This document shows positions 10,263-22,340 of a stretch of 64,000 bases of DNA, in pieces. Location: positions 22,096,501-22,160,500 of the forward strand of contig CM048650.1 in the NCBI GenBank assembly GCA_026413185.1, read 5' to 3'. Below the pieces are notes generated by a model that searched no databases, was not told the origin of the DNA, and saw nothing but the letters and a program-made list of their open reading frames with translations. The position numbers and the translations under genes were made by a program. This DNA is from Pueraria montana var. lobata (Eukaryota; Streptophyta; Magnoliopsida; Fabales; Fabaceae). Position 1 is the stretch's first letter. Every line of letters starts with the position of its first letter.

Positions 10263-13200
10263 TTATATTGCAAGATTTGGGGACATGAGACCCTCTTGAG
10301 ATGATAATGGATGCTGAGCTAGTTTCCTGGAAGAGATAGATGGCTTGTTACTGAATAAACATCTTTCTGCAAAGTGTAGACTTTTCTTGGCATAGAACCA
10401 CAGCTTAGGTGAATTGGCTCTTTTGACAAACCGAAGCACCAAGTAAAGAACCAATCTGTGAACTAATAATAAGGTAGCCAATGCTGTTAAGTCCCACCAT
10501 TTGTTATGATCCAATGGAACCCCAAATACCAATGATAGGACTTGTTCTCCACTAACTTTGGCATCTCCTGGCAGCAAAGGATCAAACTCAACCCCCAGCA
10601 TGTCATTCTTGTACTGTCCCTGTAGTTGAAAACAACATGACAAGGTATTATAGAAAGCACAATGTTATGTTATGTTATGTTCTAGTGTATTCTTAATTTT
10701 GCTTTAGTTTTGATTTAATGCCCAAAACACTTAGCATTGTACCTGTACTGCCCAAGCAGCAAAACTGAGGTAGGACATGGGATAGCGCCAAAAGAACTTT
10801 GGAATGTCAGGTAATGATCTGAATATTTGAGAAGGCATCATCATGAAGATCTGCAACCAAAAATCAAATAAATTGATTATCAAGTTCTGTTAAATGTTAT
10901 ATTAAACTATTCACTTGGTCCCTATAGTTGTCTTCATTTTAAGTTTTAGTCTCTATAAGATTTAGTCCCTACACAATTTTTGTGGCAGTTTATCACTGCC
11001 AAAAAATTGTTATAGCAGTTTTACATCGTTAGAAAATGTTATCTGGTGTTAGCAATAAGGATCAAAACTTAACTTTTATGCATGTGTAGAGACTAGAGAC
11101 TAAAACTTGTAGTTTTCTATTCAAGAACTTAAACTTCAAGTGAGAATAATTATAGAGACTAAATGAATAGTTTAGCTTAAAGGTTATTATTTCTAAGAAT
11201 TGAGAAAAATGGTTTGCTTACAATTACACCAGTTCCTGTTCCTATGCCCATCAGCACGTTGGGGACCACTGAGGCTACAACCATGATGCAACACTCAACA
11301 ACAGATAGGCAGCAGAATAAGTTGATACAGAAAAATGCACAATTAGTTAAACCCGGATGAAATTGCACCATGAAGTAAATGATTATTCCGGAGGAGAGCG
11401 ATGTTAGAACAAGGAAAGGGAATGATGATATGATGTTTGATACTACAAATGCAGCCTCTCCATAGTGCCCTTTGGACCTTTCACCATAGAACACCTGATT
11501 TTTATTGTGATTAATTAGATACAAAGCAGAATATATAGTATGAATTTTGTATCTTTTTTAGTAAAAGGAATGATTTTCTTACCTTCAATTCTTCAATGAA
11601 AAATGGTAATCCTCCACATGACAAACAAATCATGAACCCATAGATGAAGGATACACACTTTCCTCTAGCCAAGATTGAGTTGTTGCCTGTGCCAATATGA
11701 AAAAAGAGGGTGCCAATACTGATTCCTACCATTATGTAGAATATTATCCTCAACCAGTAGTAACCAATGTCCCTAGTCATGTTTAGGAAAGATCGCTTGG
11801 TCAATGTACACAATTGCTTCCTCCATGTGGTACTGCTACCTATGTAGGGCTTAATTTCTCTCTCTTCCTACATATTTGCATCTCTAAGATCAGCAAGATA
11901 TAGAACAATTTGTTTAATAAAAACAAGACAATGAAGGGGAAATATAGTTTTTTTTAAATGGTCCGTTGCTCAAAATGGATTAATGAATTTTATTAAATGG
12001 ATTAATTCTTCAAATTTTCTCCAGAAGGATGCCCAGGATTCAGGAAGGAACAAAATTTTTCTATGCTTCATATTAAGTGATCTTGTACTCAAAAAGTAAA
12101 CTGGTTTTCAGATGCAGATAAATACAAGATAACTAAGATAGGATTTGCATTGAGAAAGAAACTTAGGGTATGAATGATAAACACTAACAAATTATTACAT
12201 TGGGTTTCAGTTGTTGAATTCTTTTTCTTGCATTGATCATTAGCTTTGAACTTTTGTAACTCTGAATAAGTGTCCTTCTGATCTCTGATGTTCTCATTCC
12301 CATTGTTGACTTTGATGATGTCTGTCAATGAGGACATTAAAATTCAAATTCAAAAGCATTGTCAATTGAAAACAAAAACAAAAGGAAAAAAGGCTCCAAT
12401 TTCCCATACATACCAAACTTAATTGTGTCCTCTCTAGTGCTTCAGTAATCAAGTCAAAGTCCAAATTAATACACATAAGGAAATGATCTGAAGGATTTCT
12501 TCTGGTAGGACAGGGGAACCCTGCATCTGCAAAAAACTTTTCCCATTTCCCAAAATATAATTAGAGACAAATTTCTAGCTAATTTTATTAGACTCCAACT
12601 TTGCATGTATAGTCAAAGTCAAACTGTTTACCTTTAGAGCCATCTTTGCTTCTCCAAAATAAACAGTTTCCCCACTTGAGAGCAAAAGCAAATCATCAAA
12701 CAGACTAAAAATCTCACTACTGGGTTGGTGAATGGAACAGATAACTATCTTTTCACTGTGAGCAATGTGGCATAGAGATTGAATCACATAGAAAGCTGAG
12801 GCACTATCAAGTCCAGTAGTAGGTTCATCAAGAAGTAAGACATGGGGCTGTGTTAAAATCTCAAGGCCAATGCTAAGTCTCTTCTTTTCACCATTACTAA
12901 TACCCCGGCAATGCCAATTTCCAATCCTAGTATCTGCACAATCTTCCAGACCCATTTCCATTATGGTTTCTTCCACCACTTTGTTTATCTCTTCTTTGGT
13001 CATTCTAGAAGGAAGCCTCATGTTTGCAGAGTATGTGATGGTCTCTTTTACAGTCAAAGTTCCCAAGAAAAGTTCCTCTTGTGCCACGTAGGACTGAAAA
13101 TTCAAGAAATATACAAGGCCACTCATGTCATGTGGATATTTTAAAGCAAACAAAGACAAAGGATAAATCATAAAGCCATTACTATCATATGGCATTCGTT

Positions 13201-16151
13201 TTTAGCATCATGTGGTTATCTTACCATTTCTCTGGAATTCAAGCTTTTCTTCTTCCCATTGATTAGAATATTGCCGGTTACTACAACATTTGCAGCAAGT
13301 TTTCCTGTACAAAAATGTGAACACTCATTGCTGGTCACCAATAACACTAGGAAAAGACACCACACACTATCATCAGTTGATAACACTTATCTCCTCACTG
13401 AAAGCAAAATTTTCATTTTTTCTTTTTTTTGTTGTTGCTCGAATGGATCACACTCTTACTATTTAAACGTGAGACTAACCCTTTTTTTTTTTTATAGAGT
13501 GAGACTAACCCTTTAGGCTAACTGTTTACATAATACAACAATAACAAACCATTATCATTTCATAACAGTTGGTTAAATGGGAACTTTGAAGTTGAGTGCT
13601 AAATTAGCTTCTTTTTTTTTTTATTTCATCGAGGGGGTTACATAATTAGCTTTGGTATCTGAGTTAATTCACGATTTCACAAGATATTTTGATTTTTACA
13701 CATGTAAAGAAAAAGAGAGGAAGTGATTATTTTATTGTTAGAAGTGGTTTTTTCAAAAAAAAAAAAAAAAGGTAAAATATGTTTTTGGTCCCTATAAAAT
13801 ATGTAAAATATTAATTTCATCCTCCAAAAATTTTTCGTATTAATTTGGTCCCTCTATAATTGAAACCTATTTATGTAGGTCTTCATTGGTAACTTCGTTA
13901 AATGGTAATCTGACGTGGCTACGGATTTACACGTAAAAATGAATTATAAATTTTCTATTTATCAAATTTTCATGCTTTGTTATTGTAAATTTAGAAAATT
14001 AAAAAAAGAAAAATTAAGTTATTGGTATTCATAAGGACCTGTAAAAATAATTTTCAATTTTAGAAGGACCAAATTAATACGAAAAATTTTTGGGAGACAA
14101 TTAATATTTTTCATATTTTACAGGGACCCAAAACATATTTTATCCAAATAAAAATGTAAACACCACTAATGTGAAAGCAAGTCTATCAGTGACACTAAAC
14201 AATCAGACATCAGTAAGATTTCCCTCTTAAGTAAAGCAAATATTTTACATAGTTTTAAGTTTTTAAACTATTAGAAATTTTATTTAATTTATGCAACTTG
14301 AAATAATTATGCACTGATAATTTAAAACAGTTTTACACTGTCATCTAATCACAGACTATCATATATGATAAGTTTGTTGATTTTTACAATAATTATCTTA
14401 AAAGTCATACTAAGTAACGATGATTAGTGATTGGATAACTGTGTAAAACTATTTTACACTGTCAGTGTATGACCATTAAACTCTACTTTATTTTAGTAAC
14501 TACGAGAATGAATTGAAAATTAACATGTAATGTATGAATTATACTCTAGATTAATTAATTTTTTTAATTACACAGCACTATTGTTGCACTATTTTTACAC
14601 GCTGTTTAAAAAAAATAAGATGAAAAAGATTTTGTTAAAAAAAATGTTTTTTTATAAGCATAGGAAAAAAAAATCCCCAACTAAAAACATTTATTATCAT
14701 GAGAAATGAGAATAATGAATATAAATAATTTGATGTTATTCAAATGGTCTAGATTAAAAAATAAATTACATATGACTTTTTTAAGTAATTATATGACTAT
14801 TAACTAATTTTTAATCTTAATAATTTATTAATACTACTTGTGTGTTGTTGGAAAGTCTCCTTAATTGTGATTACTCTTTGCCCGCCTTAGTTGTGATCTC
14901 TTTAGAGCTGCCTTAATTGCAACCACAAGGATGGTGGTTTAGTCTTACATCACCTAAAAATGTGGCTTACATAGAGATTATAAAGTTTCGGCATTCTTCA
15001 TCTTACAAGCTGGTTTTGTGGTGTTAAGTTAGGCTAAGTTATTAAATATTGCTAACATCACACTGTTTATAACACACTTCCTTTTAGTTAGAATTTATTC
15101 AAAACAATAAAATCATGGGTGAGATTCATTAAATATGGAGTGAGACTTACATATTTTTTGTATTTTTAACAAATTTCAACTAATAGGAGAATGTGTGGGT
15201 GTGTTTAGGATAGTTGCAAAAATTAGATTATTTCAATAATCGATTATATGTATAATCGATTATTATTATTATAATCATAATAAGTTTTTGTTTAAGTAAG
15301 TTTGTTGAAAAATAATTTTAAGATAAATTATTAGGTAGTCCAGGAGTCCAACACCATTATGGTCCCTACTAATCTTACATGATATATAATCAAGTATTAT
15401 TACTAATTTTTTCTCATAAATTAAAAAAAAAACTTGAATACATATCACATAAAAATTTATGTAGCAAAGGTCGATCCAAAACTACCTAATAGTTTTTCAT
15501 GTTAAAGAATGTGATGTTAGCATCTTTCTTTCACTCACTCACTCACACACACACACACGCATATATGTCTTAGAATGTGAATTTTAGTCTAACTCAACCC
15601 CAAAAGCTAGTTCATAGGATATGGGTTACCCCCCATTTATATATTGTATTTTTGCATTATCTCTGGTCAATGTGAGACTTAGATTTTTTCCAATAATATG
15701 CTAGACAAAATCAATTGACACCTAGTGTCAAACTTCTACCGTTGTCTTATTTGATAATTTTTTTGTAGAATATGTAAAATAAAATATGTTCTTCTCACCC
15801 TCTCAACTATTTTTTATACATTTTTAGTATAAACTAAATAAAGCATCCATCGTATAACATGCAGTAACTATATATGGTCATACATAAAAGGCAATAGATA
15901 AAAGGCCTTTTAGTTTTCAGATTTTATGAAACTAACTTCCAAAACCATATACATACAGAGAGAGAGAGAGAAAGAGAGAGACCAGTGAAAGAGTCAAGAA
16001 AGGTGGTTTTGCCACAGCCAGAAGGACCCATGATAGCCATAATCCTACCAGCTTCAGCAAAACCAGTTATTCCACTCAGCAACTTCTTGTTATTGTGTGC
16101 TCCAAAACTAGCAGGCCTCACAACTGATACATCTTCCCATAGCATCACCAT
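10263..16151 (-). CDS. ABC transporter G family half-transporter, ABCG12/15-like, nine exons, 659 aa
   Basis: Exons (- strand): 16151-15983, 13304-13225, 13093-12632, 12536-12414, 12321-12199, 11867-11583, 11494-11222, 10850-10743, 10619-10263; all joins keep frame and have GT/AG borders. The first ATG at 16151 follows an in-frame TAG. The nucleotide-binding domain is N-terminal, as in the White-Brown group: Walker A GPSGCGKT (42-49), signature ISNGEK (148-153), Walker B VLLLDE (168-173), H-loop His205. The membrane domain spans about 330-625 and the C-terminus ends SSQEGLMSPNLAI, close to ABCG12/15. Known members export cuticular wax, cutin precursors or other lipids at the plasma membrane as dimers; the substrate here is inferred from family only. 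Odd points: Asn150 where most have Gly, Cys47 where most have Ser, and a 2.7-kb MITE-filled first intron. Confidence 0.9.
10905..11175. mobile_element. Fold-back MITE in intron 7 of the intact ABCG gene
   Basis: Ends TAAACTATTCACTTGGTCCC and the inverted ...GAGACTAAATGAATAGTTTA. Internal part has gtggcagtttatcactgccaaaa and repeated tagtctct blocks. It is unrelated to the MITE in the same intron of the pseudogene copy. Target duplication not resolved. Confidence 0.55.
13771..14145. mobile_element. Fold-back MITE in intron 1 of the ABCG gene
   Basis: Left GGTAAAATATGTTTTTGGTCC and right ...GGGACCCAAAACATATTTTATCC are inverted over more than 30 bp, with a second pair inside (AATTTTTCGTATTAATTTGGT and its inverse). 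The flank is an A-run, so the duplication is ambiguous. Confidence 0.7.
14306..14480. mobile_element. MITE copy A of a family with four copies in the window
   Basis: Begins near tgcactgataatttaaaacagttttacactg and ends gtaaaactattttacactgtcagtgtatgacc, an inverted arrangement. The inner part aataattatcttaaaagtcata and (ATGATTAGTGATTGGAT) recurs in the copies at 20853, 22594 and 55044. Confidence 0.65.
14845..15085 (+). mobile_element. LTR/TRIM-like remnant in ABCG intron 1
   Basis: Opens tgttggaaagtctcc and carries gcttacatagagattataaag, caagctggttttgtgg and gttaagttaggc, motifs common in legume copia-type or TRIM LTRs. No coding part or partner LTR is visible. Tentative. Confidence 0.35.
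15541..15558. repeat. (CA)n microsatellite
   Basis: Short tract of alternating A and C following cactcactcact; lies in ABCG intron 1. Confidence 0.8.
15575..15705 (-). mobile_element. LTR/TRIM-like remnant, reverse orientation
   Basis: On the - strand it reads ...agtctcacattgaccagag ... gaactagcttttggggttgagttagac, the same type of LTR motifs as at 14845-15085 but inverted. Both lie in ABCG intron 1. Tentative. Confidence 0.4.
15957..15980. repeat. (AG)n microsatellite next to the exon 1 donor
   Basis: On the gene strand this is a CT-rich run that starts one base after the GT donor at 15982-15981. Confidence 0.75.
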
Positions 16152-16289
16152 AGCTTGTGTCCTGGCCTATACTATATTATACTACCACTCCTACTTGTAT
16201 GTGGGAGTGTTGATATATATTTTCTTCTCTCTCCCTCCTCACTTAACCACTTCTCTGCTACGAGTGGGGTGCAATGTGTAGTGCTTTTG

Positions 16290-16320
16290 CATTCTATATA
16301 TTATGTATATATAATAATAA
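16290..16320 (-). promoter_or_regulatory. Candidate TATA region of the ABCG gene
   Basis: A stretch of TATATATTATGTATATATAA lies about 145-170 bp upstream of the ATG at 16151. Position is suitable for a core promoter with a 5' leader of about 100 nt. Such strings are common in this AT-rich DNA, so this is weak. Confidence 0.3.
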
Positions 16321-17799
16321 CAAGGCTTTTACCTGTACATGGGTGTTTAATTCCTTATAGGATGGGCAAAGAGGTCCGAATTTAAAGCACCATCCAGTCA
16401 AGCATATTAATAATAATTTAATATCTATCTGTATATGAATAGTATAAATTAATTTCACAGTGTACCATGGGTTTGGTATATCAGAAGAGAAAAAAGGGAA
16501 AGAAGTAGAATAGGAAGGAAGTGGGTGGAAGCAATGTTATCGGAATCGGATAGGTTACCGACTCGATTAGAGTATTGGATTAATGGATGAGTGATCAAAT
16601 TGATAAATTACTAGTTGAACCGATATATATTAAATTTATAAATTTTATATTAAATATATTATATGTAAATTATATTTTCCTATATATATTTAATTAAAAC
16701 TCTAATAATAATATTTAGAGAAATTTTATGGAAACCTCATCTCAATTGTGGCAGGGCCGAATATCAAAATAAGTAAAAAGAAAACAATTTCAAACCTCAA
16801 AAGCTAAGAAAGTGAAAAATAAAAAGAATTATTTTCAAACTTAAAGACCAAAAAATATTCACAGTTCTTTTTTTTTTTTCTTTTTGGCGAAAACAGTATG
16901 TTCAAACTTTAAAATTAAGATCTACACTTCGATTTTAAAAATAAAAATTACTTCGGATACACACTTAATTAAAAAAAAAAAAAAACCCCTTGTCTAGTCA
17001 AAAATAAGTTCTAGTTAATGAGAGCTTGCGTGACAGTAAGTAAATAAGGTGATGGTTAATAGCTACAATACAATATCTATCAAAAAAAAAAAAATAGCTA
17101 CAATACAATACTTTACTACTTTTCTAGTTTTCTGACACAAATTTACTGCTTGAGACTATACCTGAAAACTGAGTGGACGTGAGGTGAAAAATGACTCAGC
17201 ATATACAATAAAAAAAATGATTTTGAAAAGACAGATAACCAGCTCGGTTCAACCGATTCACTGATATATATGATCTGATAACCAGTTCGGACCGACGATA
17301 TCGCTGGTTTCGATTCAATTGGTTAGACTGATTGGTCTCAGCCAGTTTTAATGATACTGAGTGAAAGTTGGTATGTTTAATTGAGTAGAAGAGGAAAAAG
17401 GTTAAAAAAAAATCATGAAACTCACACAAATATATTTCCTCTCTCAAGTTAAAAGAAAGGAAGAAAAATGGCACACTTTAAAAAAAAAAAAGCTCTCTAT
17501 GCATATCCAACACATAACTTATTATAGTTTTACCACCATCGGTTATTCCCCATCTCCCCTATAATAATAATAATAATAATAATAATAATGCATTAAAAAA
17601 AAAATAATAATAAAGTGTTTTTATTCAATAATAATTTTCTTCTTTGCTTTTTCTTATCTATCACACAATTTTAATTCAAATATTCTTCCTCTATTATACT
17701 CTATTTCTCTTCAATTAAACAACATCTATTTTCACTCTATTTCTCACGTTTCTCTTCTTTTCTTTTCTCACCTATCACATTTATTTTTGTCAAAATAAA
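16321..17799. other. AT-rich spacer with degenerate repeats
   Basis: Pieces at 16541-16640 and 17225-17345 share gttgaaccg/cggttcaacc motifs in opposite orientation (agttgaaccgatatat versus cagctcggttcaaccg) and may be the ends of one decayed element. A (TAA)n tract lies at 17560-17590. No gene seen. Confidence 0.3.
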
Positions 17800-17905
17800 T
17801 CACATGTATCTTTCACTGGAGACAATCCTGTTCAAGCCGGATAGGATTACTATGGATGGTAAAACTCTTCCTCCGAGTATTTAAAGCAGTTGTATACCCA
17901 GTACT
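17800..17905 (-). mobile_element. SINE-like copy, 3' part
   Basis: On the - strand it reads ccatagtaatcctatccggc ... gaacaggattgtctccagtgaaagatacatgtg, which matches the 3' half of the SINE-like copy at 23704-23893. Confidence 0.5.
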
Positions 17906-18134
17906 TGTCACTTTTCACTATGTATGCTTTTTCTGAAGATGAGAATTTAAAAAAAAAAATTACAAAGTAAAATTAAAAATAAAATTTTTAAAAGATTAAA
18001 ATAAAAAATAAAATACTTTATAGAGATCAAGATCAAATTGTTGTTTAAGCAAAAAAATATTATGTTATATATTTAGAAGAGAGAATTTAGTAAGTGGTTG
18101 TCTAAAAGCAACAAGGCCAAAGAGATGTACGTAA

Positions 18135-18815
18135 TAGGGGTGTTCGCGGATTGGATTGGATTGGATTGGTTTTGAAGAGAACAATCATCTAATCTAATCA
18201 CTTCGATTTTCTTAATTAATCATCCGATCGATTTGATAAAAAATTTAAATCCGATCCAATCCAATCCAATTTAAATCGGTTTGGAATGGATCAGTTTTCG
18301 GTTTTAGTCTTATTTATATTTTTCTTTGGAGAAAATATTAAATAAATGATATTATATATAATAAACATAATAAAAGAAAATTTAAAATATTAAATATCTT
18401 CTTTATAAGTCAATAAACAACTAATAATAGTATAACTCTTCAAATATATACTATTAAAAGTAAATTTATATAACTTAATAATTATACTTATGTACATTTA
18501 ATCAAATAGTTACTAAAAAAATATATTCAATTAAATAGATGTTTCACAAATAAATATAAGTTATGTGATAATTTTATAAATATATAAGAAATAAAAATAT
18601 AAACATGAGTAGTATCATAAATTTATGAATAAAAATGTATATGTATATATAACTTCGGTTTGGATTGGATTTTAAAATCAAATCCAAAATCCGATCCAGT
18701 CCAATAAAAAATTTTGGTTTTTTTCAATTTTCGATCTATTCAGTTTTTAGTTTTCAATTTTTTAGATCGATTTTTTTAATTTTAATTGGATTAGATCGGT
18801 TCATGAACACTCCTA
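18135..18815. mobile_element. hAT-type non-autonomous element, 681 bp
   Basis: Ends TAGGGGTGTTC and GAACACTCCTA are inverted with one mismatch. An exact 8-bp duplication gtacgtaa flanks it (18127-18134, 18816-18823). Subterminal parts are rich in the GGATTGGATTGG / CCAATCCAATCC type repeat, as usual for hAT elements. The middle is AT-rich and non-coding. Confidence 0.88.
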
Positions 18816-18823
18816 GTACGTAA

Positions 18824-19023
18824 TGTATTGTAATGCAATGGGACCGATAATGTAATGTAAATGCTGCCAGGTACGATAAGTCAGTATGGGGTTTGTAATT
18901 TTGCATGTATAAAGTCAGCTGCACATCGTCTTTATTCGTTGTCAGGCTATTTAAGAGCATGCATCTCTCCACCACCCATCCATGCAGGCTCCAAGGTTAA
19001 TTTTCATTCCTCCACTCCATACC

Positions 19024-19068
<45 letters not shown>

Positions 19069-19634
19069 CACCTAATTATAATAATATTGGGAAGAATTTG
19101 AAATTAGAAGGATAAAATTAATGATGGTGAAAATGTTTTTCTTCCACCCTTTAGATAAGGGTGAAAGGAATAAAGAGTGAAATTGAAAAAAGAAAGTGGG
19201 TTTTGCAAAATACTTAACAAATGCCTAAAAATTAAAACGATTTTTAAAATAGTTAATAGATTTTTAATTTTTTTATTGACTTGATTATGACGATTTTTAA
19301 TTACCAAAAATAATACTTTAAAATATAAAATCAAAAATCAAATTCTAGCTAACAAAAATCACCATAAATTGGATTTCTTATTCCTCATTTGACTAACTTG
19401 CACTGTAGAGATTGACTAAAAAGAGCATTATACTGATTTTAAGAACTAAAAAATCACTTCAAATTTGGAAAATAAAAAAAATAACCCAAATTTAAGAGAT
19501 TAAAAGCATATTTAAGCCAAGAAATAATAATTAAAAAGAGATAAAATCTTTCCACGGTAAGGGCTCAATTGATATAGGTTGGTTTAAAGACTGCAATGGT
19601 TTGTGCCTCTTGTTAAGGTATACGTAGCATATTA
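18824..19634. other. Spacer with microsatellite
   Basis: Holds the (TA)n(TG)n tract at 19023-19069 and, at about 19400-19520, the right end of a decayed MITE (acccaaatttaagagattaaaagcatatttaagcc). No gene. Confidence 0.4.
19023..19069. repeat. Compound (TA)n(TG)n microsatellite
   Basis: About 12 TA units followed by about 11 TG units; a likely length polymorphism. Confidence 0.9.
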
Positions 19635-19924
19635 GAGCATCTCCAATGGGGGTGCAACATGAGTTGCTTAACTTTAAGCAATGTTGTTTAACTTTTTTTT
19701 TTTCCATTGGAGTAGATGACATGGAATTGCTTAACAACATTTATACCATAAATAACATATTTTTCAAGTATTGTAGGACCCGCAAAATTAAGTTAAGCAC
19801 TTACTTTAGCAATCTTAGCATTGGAATGAATTTTGATGTAGAGTGTTTAAATCTATGTGAAATTGTAAGGCCCACAAAATTAAGATAAGCAACTCATCTA
19901 AGCAACTAAGCATTATAGATGCTC
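19635..19924. mobile_element. Tourist-like (PIF/Harbinger) MITE, 290 bp
   Basis: Starts GAGCATCTCCAATG and ends AAGCATTATAGATGCTC, flanked by TTA on both sides (19632-19634, 19925-19927), the duplication typical of PIF/Harbinger elements. The inner part repeats ttgcttaac and cacaaaattaag in both orientations. Non-coding. Confidence 0.8.
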
Positions 19925-19927
19925 TTA

Positions 19928-20852
19928 GACATTCTATTTCGACCAAGATAAAATAACTCATACTTTGTTATAAAAAAAATAGTTAAATATCTTTTTAATC
20001 CCTATAAATAGAGTAATGTTTACTTTAATCCCTCGAAAACAAGTTACCTTATTTTGGTGTCTTATTGAAATGTGTCATATGTCATACGTGGTCCTCATTT
20101 CCATAAATGAGGAATAAAAAATGAACAAATTTTCATGAAGAACAACAACCACGTATGATATATTTCCATAAATGATGGAATAAAAAGAGACTATTTATTT
20201 TTTAGGAATTAAAAACAAATATTGTTTTATTTGGAGGGACTACATTTACTCTTATACTATAAATTTGAATCTTTATATTAAATGAGAGCGTTTTATGAGT
20301 TATTGTTTAATGAGAATATCTTTAAGTAATTCTTAAATGATAACATTTTTATGAACTATTATAACTCTTATTGAGTTACATACTTACATGTTTTATCCTA
20401 ATTTCATATATTGAACATTTTAATATTTTAAATTTTATTCTTTCAAATATATTTCTTAATCTTAATTTTAAATTTGATTTGATTTAATAACTACTAAAAA
20501 AATTTCTTTCTCGACCATCTCAAATTACTCCTTTTCTATCTTTATTCGTATACTTGATTTTTTTTTAATTACTTATTTCTTTCTTTGAATCTATGCTTTT
20601 CATTTTCATTTCCAAATAAAATTTCAATATTCTTTTTAATAAAATTATCAGTAATTAAAAATCAGTTTGTATCGTAATATAAATTGTTTACTATAAATCT
20701 AAAATATAATTTATTTATTTATCGTGAATTTTAATTATAATATAATTTATATATTTAAAAATATATTTATTATAAATTTTAATTATATAAAAAATAAAAA
20801 TTTATCTTATAAATTATACAAACTAAAATACTAATTTAACTAAAAATAATAA
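19928..20852. other. AT-rich spacer
   Basis: About 19980-20250 is a decayed fold-back (aatccctataaatagagtaatgtttacttt against ggagggactacatttactctta). The rest, to 20850, is more than 80 percent A+T with no signal. Confidence 0.35.
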
Positions 20853-21026
20853 GAGTTTAATGATGATATACTGACGGTGTAAAATAGTTTTATATTATCA
20901 TCTAATCATAAATCACTGTTTACATGACTTTTAAGATAATTTTGTAAAAGTCAACAAACTTATCATAAATTGTGATTTGTGATTGGATGACGATGTAAAA
21001 TAATTTTACACTGTCAATACATAACT
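20853..21026. mobile_element. MITE copy B of the four-copy family
   Basis: tgatgatatactgacggtgtaaaatagtttt at the left and gatgtaaaataattttacactgtcaatacat at the right are inverted. The middle (gacttttaagataattttgtaaaagtcaacaaac) is shared with copies A and C. Confidence 0.7.
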
Positions 21027-21029
21027 TTT

Positions 21030-21728
21030 TTTTCTCAAATAATAATAATCCATACATTTTTTTTTTCAACGCATCAAAGTGAACTTGACTCCACGAGATT
21101 GTCATGTCATGTCATGAAGGGAGGCAAGGAGCTGTAGTGTGGAAGAGGACCATGATCACATAAAGATTTGGATAAAGGTTTGTTTCGTTGGTTTTAGGTC
21201 CTTCATTAGATTTTGGGTAAACTATGTGTTTGCTTCATCTAAAATTTTCGCAATTTGATTTTAGTTTTTTTTTTAAAATGTTTTGTGTGCTTTTCATATC
21301 TCTAATTTTGAAATATATCATTTTTTATCCTTCAAATACTATTGAAACAATTTTTTTCCTCTATAAAGTATTATATAAATCATTTTGAGAATAAAAAATA
21401 GTGTATTTTAACATTAAAGAGACAAAAAAATAGACAAAATATTTTTAAAAAATTAAAATCAAACTTCAAAAATTTTAGAGGAAATAACAACATGTTTTAC
21501 CCTTAGTTTTAAGTCCTTAATTTTTTAAAACATGATATGGCAGGTTATTGGATCAACGTCTCATGGAGACCAACTCCTGCATTGAAACTTCACGTGATAA
21601 ATGAAGAGTTGGACAAAAAGTAGGTTTTTTGAGAATGCAGTTGATGACCCCACAATAGACAAATTCTTAAATATTCATATACTTTTTTTTATAGGATAAA
21701 TATTCATATACTTATTGTTATGAGATCG
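21030..21728. other. Spacer without gene
   Basis: 21190-21530 has weak inverted arms (gggtaaactatgtgtttgcttcatctaaaattttcg against tttagaggaaataacaacatgttttaccc), so it is probably another decayed MITE. Confidence 0.35.
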
Positions 21729-21737
21729 TAATAAAAA

Positions 21738-22004
21738 GAGTAAATTACACTGACCTTTCCTGAGTTTTACTTATATTACACTGACAACCTGTTTTTTGGA
21801 ATCATACAAAAAAAATTCTAATTGTTGGTTCTAAATTACACGGATCCTCCTGAGTTTTACTTATATTACACGGACTTCTCCTGAGTTTTACTTATATTAC
21901 ACCGACATCCCTGCTTTTTTGAATGACAGGGGTCAAAAGTAATGTTTAAAAAGACATGAGGTATCGGTGTAATATAGGTAAAACTCAGGAGGATCCGTAT
22001 ACTC
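21738..22004. mobile_element. Mutator-type MITE with GAGTAAATTACAC end
   Basis: Perfect 9-bp duplication taataaaaa at 21729-21737 and 22005-22013. Left end GAGTAAATTACACTGACC, right end GGATCCGTATACTC. Inside, gagttttacttatattacac occurs three times in direct order, and once inverted near the right end as gtgtaatataggtaaaactc. Non-coding. Confidence 0.85.
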
Positions 22005-22340
22005 TAATAAAAACACATCACTGTAGCAAAATAATAATAATAATAATAAAAAAAAAAAAAAAAAACACATCACTTGCGTATACATTTGTTATTACTTTAT
22101 TTTATTTTTTAAATAAAATAGGTAAATAGTTTTATCATTGATTAAAATTAAAATATTAGAATAAATAAAATAAACAATCTCACCCTTCAAAAACAAAAAA
22201 CAATCTTACAATACTTCAAGGATTTTTCCACAAAATACTTCAATCCAGTGCATCGATACATGCTGATAGAAGATACACACTAATCATATAGGTGACTCCT
22301 TTGGCACTCTCATAGGAAAAAAAATCGTAGTAAAAATACG

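Noticed and set aside
12870..13144. + strand frames over the ABCG exon 3
   Set aside because: Antisense to the ATP-binding domain exon; no independent signal.
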